Positions 1 to 10,475 of a stretch of DNA of 64,000 nt are shown here, piece by piece. This stretch comes from Mustela lutreola (lineage: Eukaryota; Chordata; Mammalia; Carnivora; Mustelidae), in contig NC_081291.1 in NCBI RefSeq assembly GCF_030435805.1, positions 13,601,001 to 13,665,000 on the forward strand, written 5' to 3'. Each line of letters opens with the position of its first letter. Within the stretch, counting starts at the first letter, position 1. The translations under genes were made by a program, and so were the position numbers. Below the pieces are notes generated by a model. That model did not search any database. It was not told where the DNA came from and saw nothing but the letters and a program-made list of their open reading frames with translations.

Positions 1-460
1 CACCTACGAAGGCTCAGAGGTAAGAGAGACGATTCAAAGGAGGGTTCCAGAAGCTGCTGAAGGCTTTAAGCAGAGGACAGACCTGATTAGATGGGAAGGG
101 GTAAAAGGGAAGGCTTTAGGGAGCAAGTTCCAGCCAAAATTTAAGGAAGAGATGATGCATGGGCTGGGGCTACTGGAGGGGAGATGCTGGAGAAGATAAG
201 CCTGCAAGTGGGAAGGAGACACAGGTTTGAGTGGAAGAGCCAACTCCTTAGGGCTTAGTGGACTCAATACCCTCAAAGAAAAAAAAAAATCCCATAGTAC
301 AGGTATGAACTTTGACATTCAGTCCTCTGACATTCAGCTCATCTCTTTGTGCAGAAACGCCAGCTGAGGTTCAGAGGGGGACTGTGATCCACCAGGGCCC
401 CAGGGCCCCAGGGCCCGTAGTATACTCCTGTCTCCACCAGGTCTGGGAAGCGCCACTCAC
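1..460 (-). other. USHBP1: USHBP1 intron 9 (partial)
   Basis: This is intron downstream of the donor at 459-460 (reverse-strand GT after a CAG codon). I searched for the next expected exon and did not find it. An A-run lies near 280-290. No recognisable repeat or other gene was seen. Confidence 0.6.
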
Positions 461-3400
461 CTGGGACACCTCCTCTTCGTCCCCACTGCTCCCGCCTCCA
501 CTGCTGTCGCCGCCACTACTGCTGGCCCCACCAGCCCCGAGCTGGGCCTGCTCCCAGCGCAGCTGCTCCAGCAGGAGCACGTGGGCTGGGCCCTGGGCTC
601 GGAGGGCAGCCTCCCGCAGCTCCAGACCCCGCTTCTCCCGCCGCACCAACTGAAGCCGCAGCATCAGGTCTGCCAGACTCTCCTGAGGGACCAAGGAGTG
701 GGCAGATGGTGGGGGCCTCTAGGATCTGGGGAAACTGAGGCCCCAGGAGGACCCTCCACCCCCCAGTGAGGACAGGTCGGGCAAGAACTTGAACCTACAC
801 CGTGATTTTGTATGATGGGAAATAACCAACTCCTAAAGGTGACCACTATAGGAAAGGCAGTTCAGAGGGTACCCATATCCCAGACAAGGGCCAGTAGCAT
901 CTCAGTGGAAGTGTCTGGGGTTTCTCCAACTCTAGAACCTCAGATCTTTCATGCCAGGGAGAAAAACAGATTACATCCCCTGCCTCCTCCTCCTCTCCAT
1001 AGGAAGGAAATTTTGGAAAGCCAGATTCAGAATCTTAGGAGAAATTGAATTCCAGAAGACAAACTCCTATGCATCCCTCAAAATCCCAGGTCCAATGCTT
1101 CTCCCTCCAGGAAGTCTGCCCCCAGCCATGCAGAACTCTCCTTTGTTATCCAGTCCCCCAGCCACATCCCTCTTGGCCTGGGCAAAAGGTTTTGTCCCAG
1201 GAAAAAAGACCAACACAGTGACCACTGCCCATGTGTACCCGTGTAGCTGCCAAGTCCTGCTGGATCTGCATCTTCTCCAAGCGGGGTAGGGCTGGGCCAG
1301 GCTGGGTCCCCAGAATGGCCTGCACCATGGCTTCTGCGTGGGGCACAGTGGGCATGGGTGCCAAAGTCGGGCCAGGCTCTGGGGGAATCTTCACCAGAGC
1401 ACGGCGTGCCTGGAGACGCTGGACATAGCCCCAGAGCTGGGTAGCCACCTCCTGCGGTGTGGGCCGATCCACACTACTGCCTTCGGGGCTGTAGGAAACA
1501 GAAGAGGTGTGTAATGTCAACACTGGTGACCACAGTTGTGCTAACTTCATGCCAACTCTGGTGGGCTCTATCATCTTCCATCGTACTGGCCATGATGGAT
1601 TCTATCTTGTCGGTGGTGCGTATGGTCATGCCAACATGGTGGACACCATGACCTCAACCCCAATGGGCACCACCATTCATCAAGACATAGTGAACACTAT
1701 CATGTCAACGATTACTATTGCTCATGCCATCCCAGAAGAAGCCATCACACCAACTCAGCAGGTGCTGTCCCTTAGGCCAACACGGTGGATACCATAGCAC
1801 CAACACAATGGTCACGACCGCTGAGCCTGCCAACCCCGTGCATGGCAACTCCAGGCTAACTCCATTCAAAAGCATCACGCCAGTTCTAATCAGTGGGCAC
1901 CATCATCCAACTTCACGCCAACCCTGGCGGGCCCTATAGCACTCCCAGTGGCTGTCAACCCAAGCACCCCACTCACTGGCCCTCCCAGCTCCCAAGGTTC
2001 CCAGGGGTACCTTGGCTGTGGATCCTGTGGTGTCTCTCCATCCATGGCAGTGTCCTCTTGTGCCAGCAGCCTCTGGGCTTCCTTCTCTGCCACCTCCAGG
2101 TCCCCCTTAGGAATTCCCTCTCTTGCTCCCGAGTCAGCCTCCCGGAGAGTAAGTAGGACTCCGTACACCTCCTCGCAGTGCTCGCTGTGAGACACTGATT
2201 TTGAGTGCTCCAGGACTCCTGGCCCCATCTTGTCGTGTGGGTGGCGTACCCACTTGTCCTTGGACCCTTCACTCCATCCCCCACTCCCACTGCTGGGAGC
2301 AGCATGTGAACTCCTTCAGCACCCCTGGGCTAAAATTGCCTTAAAATAATTTCGGATGGGGGGGGGCGCCTGGGTGGCTCAGTGGGTTGAGCCTCTGCCT
2401 TTCGCTCAGGGTCCTGGGATTGAGCCCCACATCGGGTTCTCTGCTTAGCGGGGAGCCTGCTCCCCCCCCCCCCCCGCCTCTCTGCCTGCCTCTCTGCCTA
2501 CTTGTGATTGCTCTCTCTGTCAAATAAATAAATAAAATCTTTGGGAAAAAAAAAAAAAAAAAAGTAATTCCGGATGGTAAAGTGCTTTCCTGCAAGGGCC
2601 CAGACTCTCCCTATGGATCATCCTCTGAGCACACCCATTCCCTTCCACACTAGTCAGATTGTGGGTGGGAGGCACTGACCTGTACTGCAAGGCCATACGC
2701 AGGGCTGTGGCTTCTGCCTCCCTCTGGCCCAGCTGCATGCTCAGGCCTTCACACCGGCCCTTGTAGCCCTGCAGCACAGCTGACAGCAGACGGTTGAAAC
2801 ATTTGAGCTTCTCAATGTTCCTGCCTCCGCCATTAGGGAAGAGGGAAAATGAGAGGCGTCCCCAGGGTGGTCAGGACCCAGCTGATTTCCACCCTCTTCC
2901 CCACTTCTCGCCTGCGCTCTGGTGCCCTTACGAGCTCAGCATCTGTAATCCTTACCCCCGGAGCTGCTCCATCCGCACATCCATGATGTGGATCTCGGGG
3001 GTAAGAGGTCGAGTGGGGAGAGGTCCAAGCATCTGAGTACTGGAATCGCTCCGGACACGCCGGAGCAGGGGGTGAGCCAAGGGGAAGGGGTCCTGTCCGA
3101 AAGAGGGGACTTGATTCATCCAGACTGTCATTGAGGGCTCAGTATCATGGGGTTAAGACTTTTCCCACCCCAGAAGCTCCTGGATCACAGGACCAGGATT
3201 TCAGTCTCATGGCCCAGAATCCTAAAGATCTGAAGATCATGGTTTTTACGCTTCCCATGCTCACCTGAGTCCCCCAGGGCTCCTCATCTACCCCGGAACT
3301 GCTGGAGCCACTGCCTGAGGCCCCTGCTTGGCCCTGGGAGGGAGGCGGGAAAGGTTCCAGCCTCAGCAGGGAATCCTGCAGCTCCTGGACCTGGGGTGGG

Positions 3401-6400
3401 GGTGGGGAAGGAAGACGGAGTAGGTCAGGCCTGGGAGCTCCAATCACCCACCGACCCTCCTGCAGACCTGTTCCTGGGACAGTTCCCAGCTGGGAAGCAG
3501 GAACCTAGCTACTCACACCACCAAACTCACCACTACTGAGCCTTGGGCAACTCACTTAGCCACTCAAGAATCTTCTTTCTTTAAGCATATACCTGGCCAA
3601 GTGGTACATGCAAAGGTACTCAAAATTACTAATCATCAGGGAAATGCAAATCAAAACCACAATTAGATATCACCCTATTGCTATTAGAAAAGCTACTATC
3701 AAAAAGATAAAAAAGAGGGGTGCCTGGGTGTCTCAGTGGGTTAAAGTCTCTGCCTTTGGCTCAGGTCATGATCCCAGGGTGCTGGGATCAAGCCCCATGC
3801 CGGGCTCTCTGCTCAGCGGGGAGTCTGCTTCCCCCGCCCCTTGTCCGCCTCTCTGCCTATCTGTAATCTCTGTCAAATAAACAAATAAAATCTTTAAAAA
3901 AGAAATCAAAAAGACACTGGGGCGCCTAGGTGGCCCAGTTGGTTAAGTGTCTGACTCTTGGTTTTGGCTCAGGTCATGATCTCATAGGTTGTGGGATCCA
4001 GCCCTGTGCTCAGCAGGGATTCAGCTTGAAGATTCTCTCCTTCTGCCCCTCCCCCCACTTAAAGGACCACATTCGCTTTCTCTCTCCCACAAATTAATTA
4101 ATTAAAAAAAAAAGACATGAGATAGCAAGTGCTGGGGAGGATGTGAAGAGGGAACCCTCGTGCACCATTGGCAGGATTGCAATTGGTGCAGCCGTTTACA
4201 CCAAAACATATATTGCTCCCTCCAAAAATTAATACTAGAACTATCACACGATTCAGCCATTCCATTTCTGGGTATTTATGCAAAGGAAAGGAAAAAAGTT
4301 ACTCGAAAGGATATCCCACCCCTATGTTCATTATAGCATTACTTGGCCATAACCGGGACATAGAAGCAACCTATCTTGATGATCAGAAGTGATCCCCTGT
4401 GGATGAATGGCTAAAGAAGATCTCGGGATAAACAAAGGATATCATTTGTCCTTAAAAAAAGGAAGGAAAAAAAAGGAAGGAAATCCTGCCATTTGCCACA
4501 TCACGGATGGACCTTTTTTTCCCCGCCAATATTTTATTTATTTATTTGACAGAGAGAGCGTCCACAAGCAGGGAGAGCACCAGGCAGAGAGGGAGAAGCT
4601 GACTCCCCACTGAGCAGGGAGCCCGATGCAGGACTCGATCCCAGGACCCTGGGATCATGACCTGAGCCTAACCGACTGAGCCACTCAGGCGCCCCAACAT
4701 GGACGGACATTGAGGGCATTATGCTAAGTGAAATAAGTCAGGGAAAGAAAATACATTGTGCTCTCTCTTATATTTGGAATCTAAAACAAAACAAAAAATT
4801 GAGCTCATAGATGGAGAGAACTGAGTGGTGGTTGCCAGAGGTGGTGGGGGTGAGGAGAGGAATGTGGAGGGGAGATTTCCTTTCCCAGCCAGGAAGTGGG
4901 CCCCACCCCTCAGGCTGGGCTCTGGCAGCCTCCTTGTCCTGCCCAAGATGAGGACCTGTGCCCCACCATCTCCTTTAGCCACATGGCTTTAGATTCCGTC
5001 CACATGCTAAAGAGGTCCGAATGTGTTTCTCCAATCCTGACACCACCCCTGAGCTCAGGACTCAGACACAGAGCTGTCTCTCTGATGGTCCCACACGGGT
5101 GTCTGGTGGGTATCGTGAGCTCATTAGGGCCCGACCAGCTTCTGGTCTCCTTCCCATCACACCGGCTCCTCGTGGAGCCTCCGCATTTCTCCCTTCCAGT
5201 CCCGCAGACCCCAAACCAGGACTTGTCTTCAACCCTTCTTTGGCTTTTACACCCAAACCTGCCAGCTCCACCTTTGACACCACCCAGAATCTGCCCATTT
5301 CGTGCCACCTCCACAGTTCCCACCATCTGGTGTCTGGACCGATGCCTCCTGGTCCGCAGGATCCCGAGCCCTCCACACACACAGGCTGTTCCTCCCATGG
5401 TCGCCAGAGGGCGCCCGTGAACTCAGCATCACGGACCCGCCCCTTTCTGCTCCGGGGAAACCCTCCAGGATCCCACCAGGCTCAGGGCAAAAGCCCAACT
5501 CCCAACAGCCCACAATACCCTGTAAATGTGCCCCCATCACCAACCTGCCCTCGCTTCGCCCCCACACTGGCCCCCTCTCCGTTCCCTGAATCACACTCCC
5601 ACCTCGCAGAGAGCAGTTCCTTCTCTGCCTGGCGTGCTCTTCCCCCAGATCCTTGCATGGCTCCTTCCTTACCTCCTCATTCAAGCGTCACCACCTCTGG
5701 CCACCTTAACTTAGAAGACAACGGACCTTTGCCTGTTCAGGACTCAGCAGTCAAAGCTCCATAAAAGTTTTTCTTTTGAACGAATGATTGAATCTATGCC
5801 AGGCCGGCCTCGCCCTTAGACAGCTGCTCCACTCACCTCTCTCTGCAGCATCTCCTTCTCAGCCTGGATGGCCTGCAGGGAGGTCCGCACGCGAATCAGC
5901 TCCTCCTCTCGGCTGCCCAAGGCCAATCGCAGCCAGTCATTCCTTTCGGCTAGGCGGGCAGCCTCCCTCTGGCAACCCCCTGCCCCCTCCTGCTCCAAGC
6001 AGGGCCTGGGTCCCACCCCGCTTCTGTCTCCTGCCTCCACAGGCCCCGGACAGCTTGGGGGCCGGTGGCGCCAGGCAGCAGCCGCTGCCTCCAGTGAGCT
6101 CAGAGCATGCTGGAGAGTCTGAAACACGTCAGAGGCTTCAGGCCTGGGGGGGACAGTCTTCCCGTCCAGTGGGGCTACATCTTCGGCCTGCTGGCCTTCC
6201 TCGGCAGGCTTGCAGGGTTCCTCGGGAGATGGGGCGGGTCCTCTGCTAGAGTCCCCTTCAGCCTCTTTATTGGTCCTATGGTGAGGTAAGAGATGGAAGG
6301 TTCTGGAAATGGGGTCATCCGTGGTCTCTGGCTCACGGGGGCTTCATTAACCTGGGTTTGAAAAGTTGGGCTGAGGAAGGCAGTGGGAAGCTCCAGGGCA

Positions 6401-6768
6401 TGTGTGAACAAGGGAGGAACACAGGTCCATCTATGGGTAGGAAAGATACACCAGGGCTAGAGTGGGGAGCACAGACCAAGCCGGCCTTACCTCTTCCCCA
6501 GGCCCTGCCCACTGGCCTCTGCCTCTGGCCCCGGGCTCTCCTGAGATGGCCCAGGGCCCAGCTCAGAACTCCCGCTGGCTGCCTCAACCTCCTCGGAACT
6601 CTCTGCCACAGGATCGAGCTCCCCCTGAAAATGACCCACAGGGCCAAGCTCTGAGCCTGGCAGGGCTGTGAGTGGCCCCAAAGAGCTGGGTGCGGCAGGC
6701 AGGGGGGCACTTACAGGCGGAGCGTGCCTCCCTCGCCGGCTTCGGGGGCGTGTGGCCCGAGCACTCAT
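461..6768 (-). CDS. USHBP1: USHBP1, Usher syndrome 1C-binding protein 1 (5' nine coding exons; 3' end outside window)
   Basis: Coding exons, in transcript order, are 6715-6768, 6491-6624, 5837-6275, 3265-3390, 2956-3092, 2680-2820, 2011-2184, 1239-1488 and 461-682. All junctions are GT-AG with matching phases, giving 559 residues from MSARATRPRSRRGRHAPP. The sequence matches human USHBP1 along its length, e.g. DVFQTLQHALSSLEAAAAAW, VQELQDSLLRLEP, KLKCFNRLLSAVLQGYKGR and EKRGLELREAALRAQGPAHV. Human USHBP1 is about 703 residues, so roughly the last 140, including the C-terminal PDZ ligand, lie left of position 1. The protein is an MCC-family coiled-coil protein that binds the PDZ protein harmonin (USH1C). 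Heptad-like Leu/Glu/Arg-rich stretches are visible in exons 3, 5, 6 and 9. A Ser/Gly/Asp/Glu linker (GDSSGGGSSGDEEE) ends the last exon here. The gene is head to head with BABAM1. Confidence 0.95.
1505..1990. repeat. Degenerate minisatellite-like tract in USHBP1 intron 7
   Basis: The intron between exons 7 and 8 is built largely from drifting repeats of a phrase like ccaac-n3-ggtgg-n3-cat with ccaac/cacca echoes. Examples are ccaactctggtgggctctat (1551), ccaacatggtggacaccat (1632), ccaacacggtggataccat (1776) and ccaaccctggcgggccctat (1918). Units are about 40 bp or multiples and strongly diverged. Incidental open frames on the plus strand come from the repeat and are not genes. Confidence 0.5.
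2364..2564 (+). mobile_element. CAN-SINE (tRNA-derived SINE)
   Basis: The head begins ggcgcctgggtggctcagtg. The body ends in caaataaataaataaaatct and a long A tail. Direct repeats flank it: taatttcggatgg (2347-2359) and taattccggatgg (2565-2577), 12 of 13 matching, the expected target-site duplication. It contains a C-run at 2462-2475 and lies in USHBP1 intron 6. Confidence 0.95.
3717..3904 (+). mobile_element. CAN-SINE inside L1
   Basis: It has head ggggtgcctgggtgtctcag and tail caaataaacaaataaaatct. It is flanked by atcaaaaagata (about 3698) and atcaaaaagaca (3905-3916). Confidence 0.9.
3919..4113 (+). mobile_element. Older CAN-SINE inside L1
   Basis: It has head ggggcgcctaggtggcccag, the phrase gactcttggttttggctcag, and an A-rich tail at 4104-4113. 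The more diverged body suggests an older subfamily. It lies directly after the previous SINE and its duplication. Confidence 0.85.
4514..4695 (-). mobile_element. CAN-SINE inside L1 (reverse)
   Basis: The T-run and tattttatttatttatttga are the reverse of the A/T tail. The element ends at gactgagccactcaggcgcc, the reverse of the tRNA-like head. Short flanking repeats of the form atggac are present. Confidence 0.9.
4871..5836 (-). other. Remainder of USHBP1 intron 3, with L2-like debris
   Basis: No exon was seen here. The stretch 5500-5690 resembles the 3' end of an L2 LINE (phrases like ctctgcctggcgtgctcttc and atccttgcatggctccttcc). The long proline-rich open frames in this stretch have no recognised relatives and no conserved splice context. 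Confidence 0.45.
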
Positions 6769-8559
6769 TGCTGTGCAGAAATCAGTCTTCTGAATCTTCC
6801 TCCTAAAACCACAGCCTGATCTCAGCTCTTGTCTCTCTTGTCTTCGTTGTCCCTGTTGACGGCCTTAATATCTTCTTCTGTGAAATGGGCATTGATCCCC
6901 TCCCTCTGGAAGGGATCTTGAACTATCAGTGTGGATTTGGTACATTTCAATGCCCCTCTTGACAGGCAGCTCACTATCTCTAAGAATTGTTCTGATCTCC
7001 CCTTCTCCTCTGCCTCCTTTATCTTTCACTACCTCTGTGCTTCCCTCTGTCCCCAATCTGGGCCTGGCTTGAGGACTTCAGGAGCCACTTCTCTTCCCCA
7101 GGGTCTTCAGTCAGAGGCCCCAGTCTTGGGGTTGGGTACCCCCAGTCTTCTCTACTTCTGTGCCTCTAGGAGTACCTTGGTCAGCGGCCCAAATCCCTGG
7201 ACACTCTTGGGGTAGCTCTGGCCACTGCCTGCTTAGCCCTGGGCTGGCCAAGGCTGGCTTGGGAGGGGTCAGGAAACAGGAAGCACCCCCCCCGGTCATG
7301 TGACTTGTTATTGTGCTATTTCCTCCTCAAGGACATCAGCTTCCTCCAGTCCCAGAGGAGGACACGTGTCCAGCTCCTGAGATGTCAGTCCTTCCGCACC
7401 TCAGCCTCTGATCTCATGTCTCTTCCATCTCTGAGCCTCAGTTTCCTTATCTGTAAAATGGGGGGAGGGGTAATTATAACATTTTTCTACAGTGTCATGG
7501 GAATTTCAACAAGGAATTTTAAAAAATCCATCCAGGAAGAGAATTATAACAGGCCCTTCTTATTCCCTACCTCTCTGACCCTCCCATCTCTGCTTTTTCT
7601 ACCAGCTGCTATTTCTCCTGTGTAAATGTGGGATTCCTCATAACCCAGATCGTCCCTACATCCTGCTCATTTTTCCTCCATCCATCTCCAAAGGGCTTCC
7701 TCAGCTCCATCCATAACAGCCTAAGCCTCTCCCCTCCCACCTGGATGCCAGACCAGCTCTCTCCCTGGACCTACAGGCACCCCTTTACTCTTTTCTCCAC
7801 CCAGGCCCCTGAGAGAGAGACCTCATTGTTCACCTCCTCTGCTCACGGACCCTCCATGACTCCCCATTGCCCTTGGGAAACATTTCAAGCTCTTCCACCC
7901 AGCATTCAAGGGCCTTAAAAATTATGCCTGCTGCCTGCACCCATGTATACTCCTTGCTTTAGCCACGATGATCCCCTTCGTGTTGCCTGGAACATCCTTT
8001 CCTTGTTTCTGTGCTTGGTTTAAACTGTGCAGAATCTGGAGTCACCCAAATCTTCCTCATTCCACTGTCAGACACTAGGAGGCTGCATCTTCTTGTTTCT
8101 GTGTCCCCAAAGGCCGTAAGGAAAGAAGTTGCAATTCTCTGACCTGTAGGCACCCGGGTACAATGAAATCTGCACTCTTAGCTTCTGCTCCAGCCATATT
8201 AACCTGTTAAGGTCTCCACCACTCCAAGGCTCTTGCAAGCCTCCAGACCTTTGCCAAGGTCGTTCCTTCTTTCTGGAATGCCTTTCATTCTTGTTTTTCT
8301 GTCTAGTCCTCCATCTTTGAAGACGCAGCTTACATAGTTCCTCCTGGCTGTCAATGACCAGAGCCTGGCTCATGAGGGCTGGATTTAACTGATCCTCTTA
8401 CAAATAAAGAAACTGAGGGTGGTTAGCGTGGGTTTTAAATGGTTAGTGGGTGAGAAGAGAAGTGTGCATGAAATAGAAAACGTGGTCTGAAATAGTTTTG
8501 GCTTAGTCTTTTTGGATTTTGCAAATATGTGTAAAATAAGGAACGGAATTAAGTAACTG
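6769..8559. other. USHBP1-BABAM1 head-to-head intergenic interval
   Basis: The USHBP1 promoter must lie here or in an upstream noncoding exon, but I see no CpG island or clear motif set next to its start codon. A MIR piece lies at about 7425-7470 (gagcctcagtttccttatct). L2-like stretches lie at about 7840-8370 (ttctttctggaatgcctttc). Confidence 0.45.
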
Positions 8560-9070
8560 GGCGGGGCCTGGGGCGTGGGCCACGCCCACCTCAGTCCGCA
8601 AAAACTAGCCCCTCGCTGAGGGCCGGGTCAGCTCCACCAATCACCAATCAGCCCTACCTCTTCTTCTAAGTCCCGCCCAAGTCGCTCGCATTCAGTTTAT
8701 CGCACTGCAAGTGAGGCCTTCTCCACCCCTTTAAGCCTATTCCATAGACAGGTCCACTCCACTAGGCCTCGTCCCAGCCTGTCAGGGTTGAAGCACTGAC
8801 CACTGTCGCCCGATTCGGCCAGAAACATCAAAGCTCCGGCTATTCTTGCTTTAACCAATCACATTCCAACCCCCCCTCCCCAGCGCAGTCCCAGCCTATC
8901 CGCTTTCAAGGCTCTCCAGCCGTCCCCTGTTCGGCCGTCGGCTTGCCTTACGGCTTGCTGAACTACATTTCCCAGCAGGCGTCGCGGCCTTGCCGCAGTA
9001 CTTCCGGGTTGCGAAAGATGGCGGCTTCCTAGTGCGTTCTCGACTGAGTTGGAGTGAGGCACAGGCTACG
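8560..9070 (+). promoter_or_regulatory. BABAM1: BABAM1 CpG-rich promoter and noncoding exon 1
   Basis: The stretch is GC- and CpG-rich. It has CCAAT boxes at 8637-8641, 8644-8648 and 8855-8859, and a ZNF143/Staf-type motif aactacatttcccagcagg at 8961-8979. Exon 1 probably begins near 9000 and ends at 9070, where a donor follows (ctacg|gtgaga). The transcription start is inferred, not mapped. Confidence 0.65.
9018..9032 (+). other. Candidate upstream ORF in BABAM1 exon 1 (MAAS-stop)
   Basis: An ATG in good context (aag-atg-gcg) is followed by three codons and a stop, wholly inside the presumed noncoding exon 1. If the transcript starts upstream of 9018 this could dampen translation of the main frame. 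Whether it is transcribed is unknown. Confidence 0.35.
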
Positions 9071-9404
9071 GTGAGAAGAGGTTGGGTGGTTGCGTTCCCG
9101 TCCCTAGAGGTCCAGCCCCTAGCCTTCCTTGGGGATTCCGTTTCTGGAAAACTCTGGTTTCTCCTGCAGGCTAGTCTTCATCCCTCTTGCTGAAGCCAAA
9201 TCATTGTTTTCCTTAGAGATTGAGGGGGTTACAAGCCGTTCAAAGACCATCCCCCGAAGCCCACACCCCAACCCAGATTGGCAAACTGTTGGCGTCCTGT
9301 CTTTTTTCCAAGGGACCTTTAACACGTAGATTCGTGCCCCCTCCTTTGCACAGACACCTTCTAGGCAGCCTACTGCCCCGCTGGGGAGAATCCCAGAGCT
9401 AGTC

Positions 9405-9520
9405 TTTTTTTTTTTTTCCTTTCTTATTTTTAAGCAATCCGTACACCCAAGGTGGGGTTCGAACTCATAACCCCAAGAACAAGCGTCGCATGCTCTACGA
9501 CTGAGGCAGCCAGGCACCCC
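9405..9520 (-). mobile_element. Short tRNA-like SINE (reverse), older type
   Basis: Read in reverse it is a tRNA-like head followed by gagttcgaaccccaccttgg and tttaaaaataag, then an A tail. It lacks the CT-rich middle of the younger CAN-SINEs. It lies in BABAM1 intron 1. Confidence 0.75.
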
Positions 9521-9934
9521 ATTCTGTTAACCTTAAAACGAAAACTGTCATTTTTACCAGCAGAGAAGAGCTTTGTTTGGGAATAGCAGAGAATTACAAT
9601 TCAGGATGCACAAGCTGTATAACAAAACCTTAGACAAGTCCAGAACAAAGGAGAGGAGTGCTCTTTTATAGAGGAAGGGGAGTTGGGACGGGCTGCTATA
9701 AACCTAAAGTCTATTGGAGTAAATTGGGAATTGAAGTTTAGTGGCTTTTCACTGGCTGAATTGTGAGTCTGTCATTGGTTGGGCTGTTGCCAGGGAAGGA
9801 GAAAATGTTTAATTTCCTTGCTGGGTTAGTATAGTCTTTTTTCTTTTGGGACTGCAATATCTGTTTTCCTGTTAGGGTCTGCCATTGTGGTAGAGGGTGA
9901 GAGTTCCCCTTTTGGCCTCCTGATTCCATTTTAA

Positions 9935-9959
9935 CCCACTGAGTCACCCAGGCACCCCT
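9935..9959 (-). mobile_element. Tailless CAN-SINE head, 25 bp, with target-site duplication
   Basis: In reverse the 25 bases read as only the first part of a CAN-SINE (ggggtgcctgggtgactcag...). It is flanked by 18-bp direct repeats, ctcctgattccattttaa (9917-9934) and ctcctgattctattttaa (9960-9977), with one mismatch. No body or A tail is present. The repeat supplies TTAA exactly where a full SINE continues with GGTTAAA. Confidence 0.75.
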
Positions 9960-10475
9960 CTCCTGATTCTATTTTAAATGAGGTTTCCTTTATTGGTTTC
10001 AGGCATAGCTGGATCCAGGTGCACAGAGGTCTAGCTGCTGTTTTCTAGGTGAGCATCACTTCAAGCAGGGTTTCTTTCCCCTCTTGGAGGCATAGAGGCT
10101 CCTGACAGCTCTTGACTTCTCTCCTCCCAGCTCTGCAAATCTGAGGAGACCCTCTTCCCTAGTGGCACTATCTGAAGCCCCAGAACCGCCTCTCACTGAC
10201 CTGTATTGGGTTATGCCACATCTCTCAGGCGTTCCTAGTGGCCAGATTTGTTCATTCGCCAAGGGAAAGGGGGGCGTGGGTTAAGCGCTACAGAAAAAAA
10301 AAAGGGATGCCAGGCACTCATTCTGAAGATAAGGAAACAGGCCGGGAAAGAAGTGATTTTTACAGTCATTAGGTGGTTCATGCTCTGTCCTGTCCAGTAA
10401 CCACATGTTTTTAAAACCCATAAGGGGAGGATCCTGGCTTCCCCCAGCCCTGCTCCATCCAGCCACTTAGGGGCC

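Larger units (their letters stand above)
3575..4870 (+). mobile_element. L1 3' fragment, split by three CAN-SINEs
   Basis: Typical L1 3'-end phrases appear in order on the plus strand: gggaaatgcaaatcaaaacc (about 3640), tgcaccattggcaggattgc (about 4161), ttccatttctgggtattta, catagaagcaacct, and taagtgaaataagtcaggga (about 4725). The phrases are interrupted by SINEs at 3717-3904, 3919-4113 and 4514-4695. It is a 5'-truncated LINE in USHBP1 intron 3. Confidence 0.85.

Noticed and set aside
4896-5764. Long Pro/Ser-rich open frames (174 and 247 codons) in USHBP1 intron 3
   Set aside because: They overlap L2-like debris, show no domain, and have no splice or promoter support.
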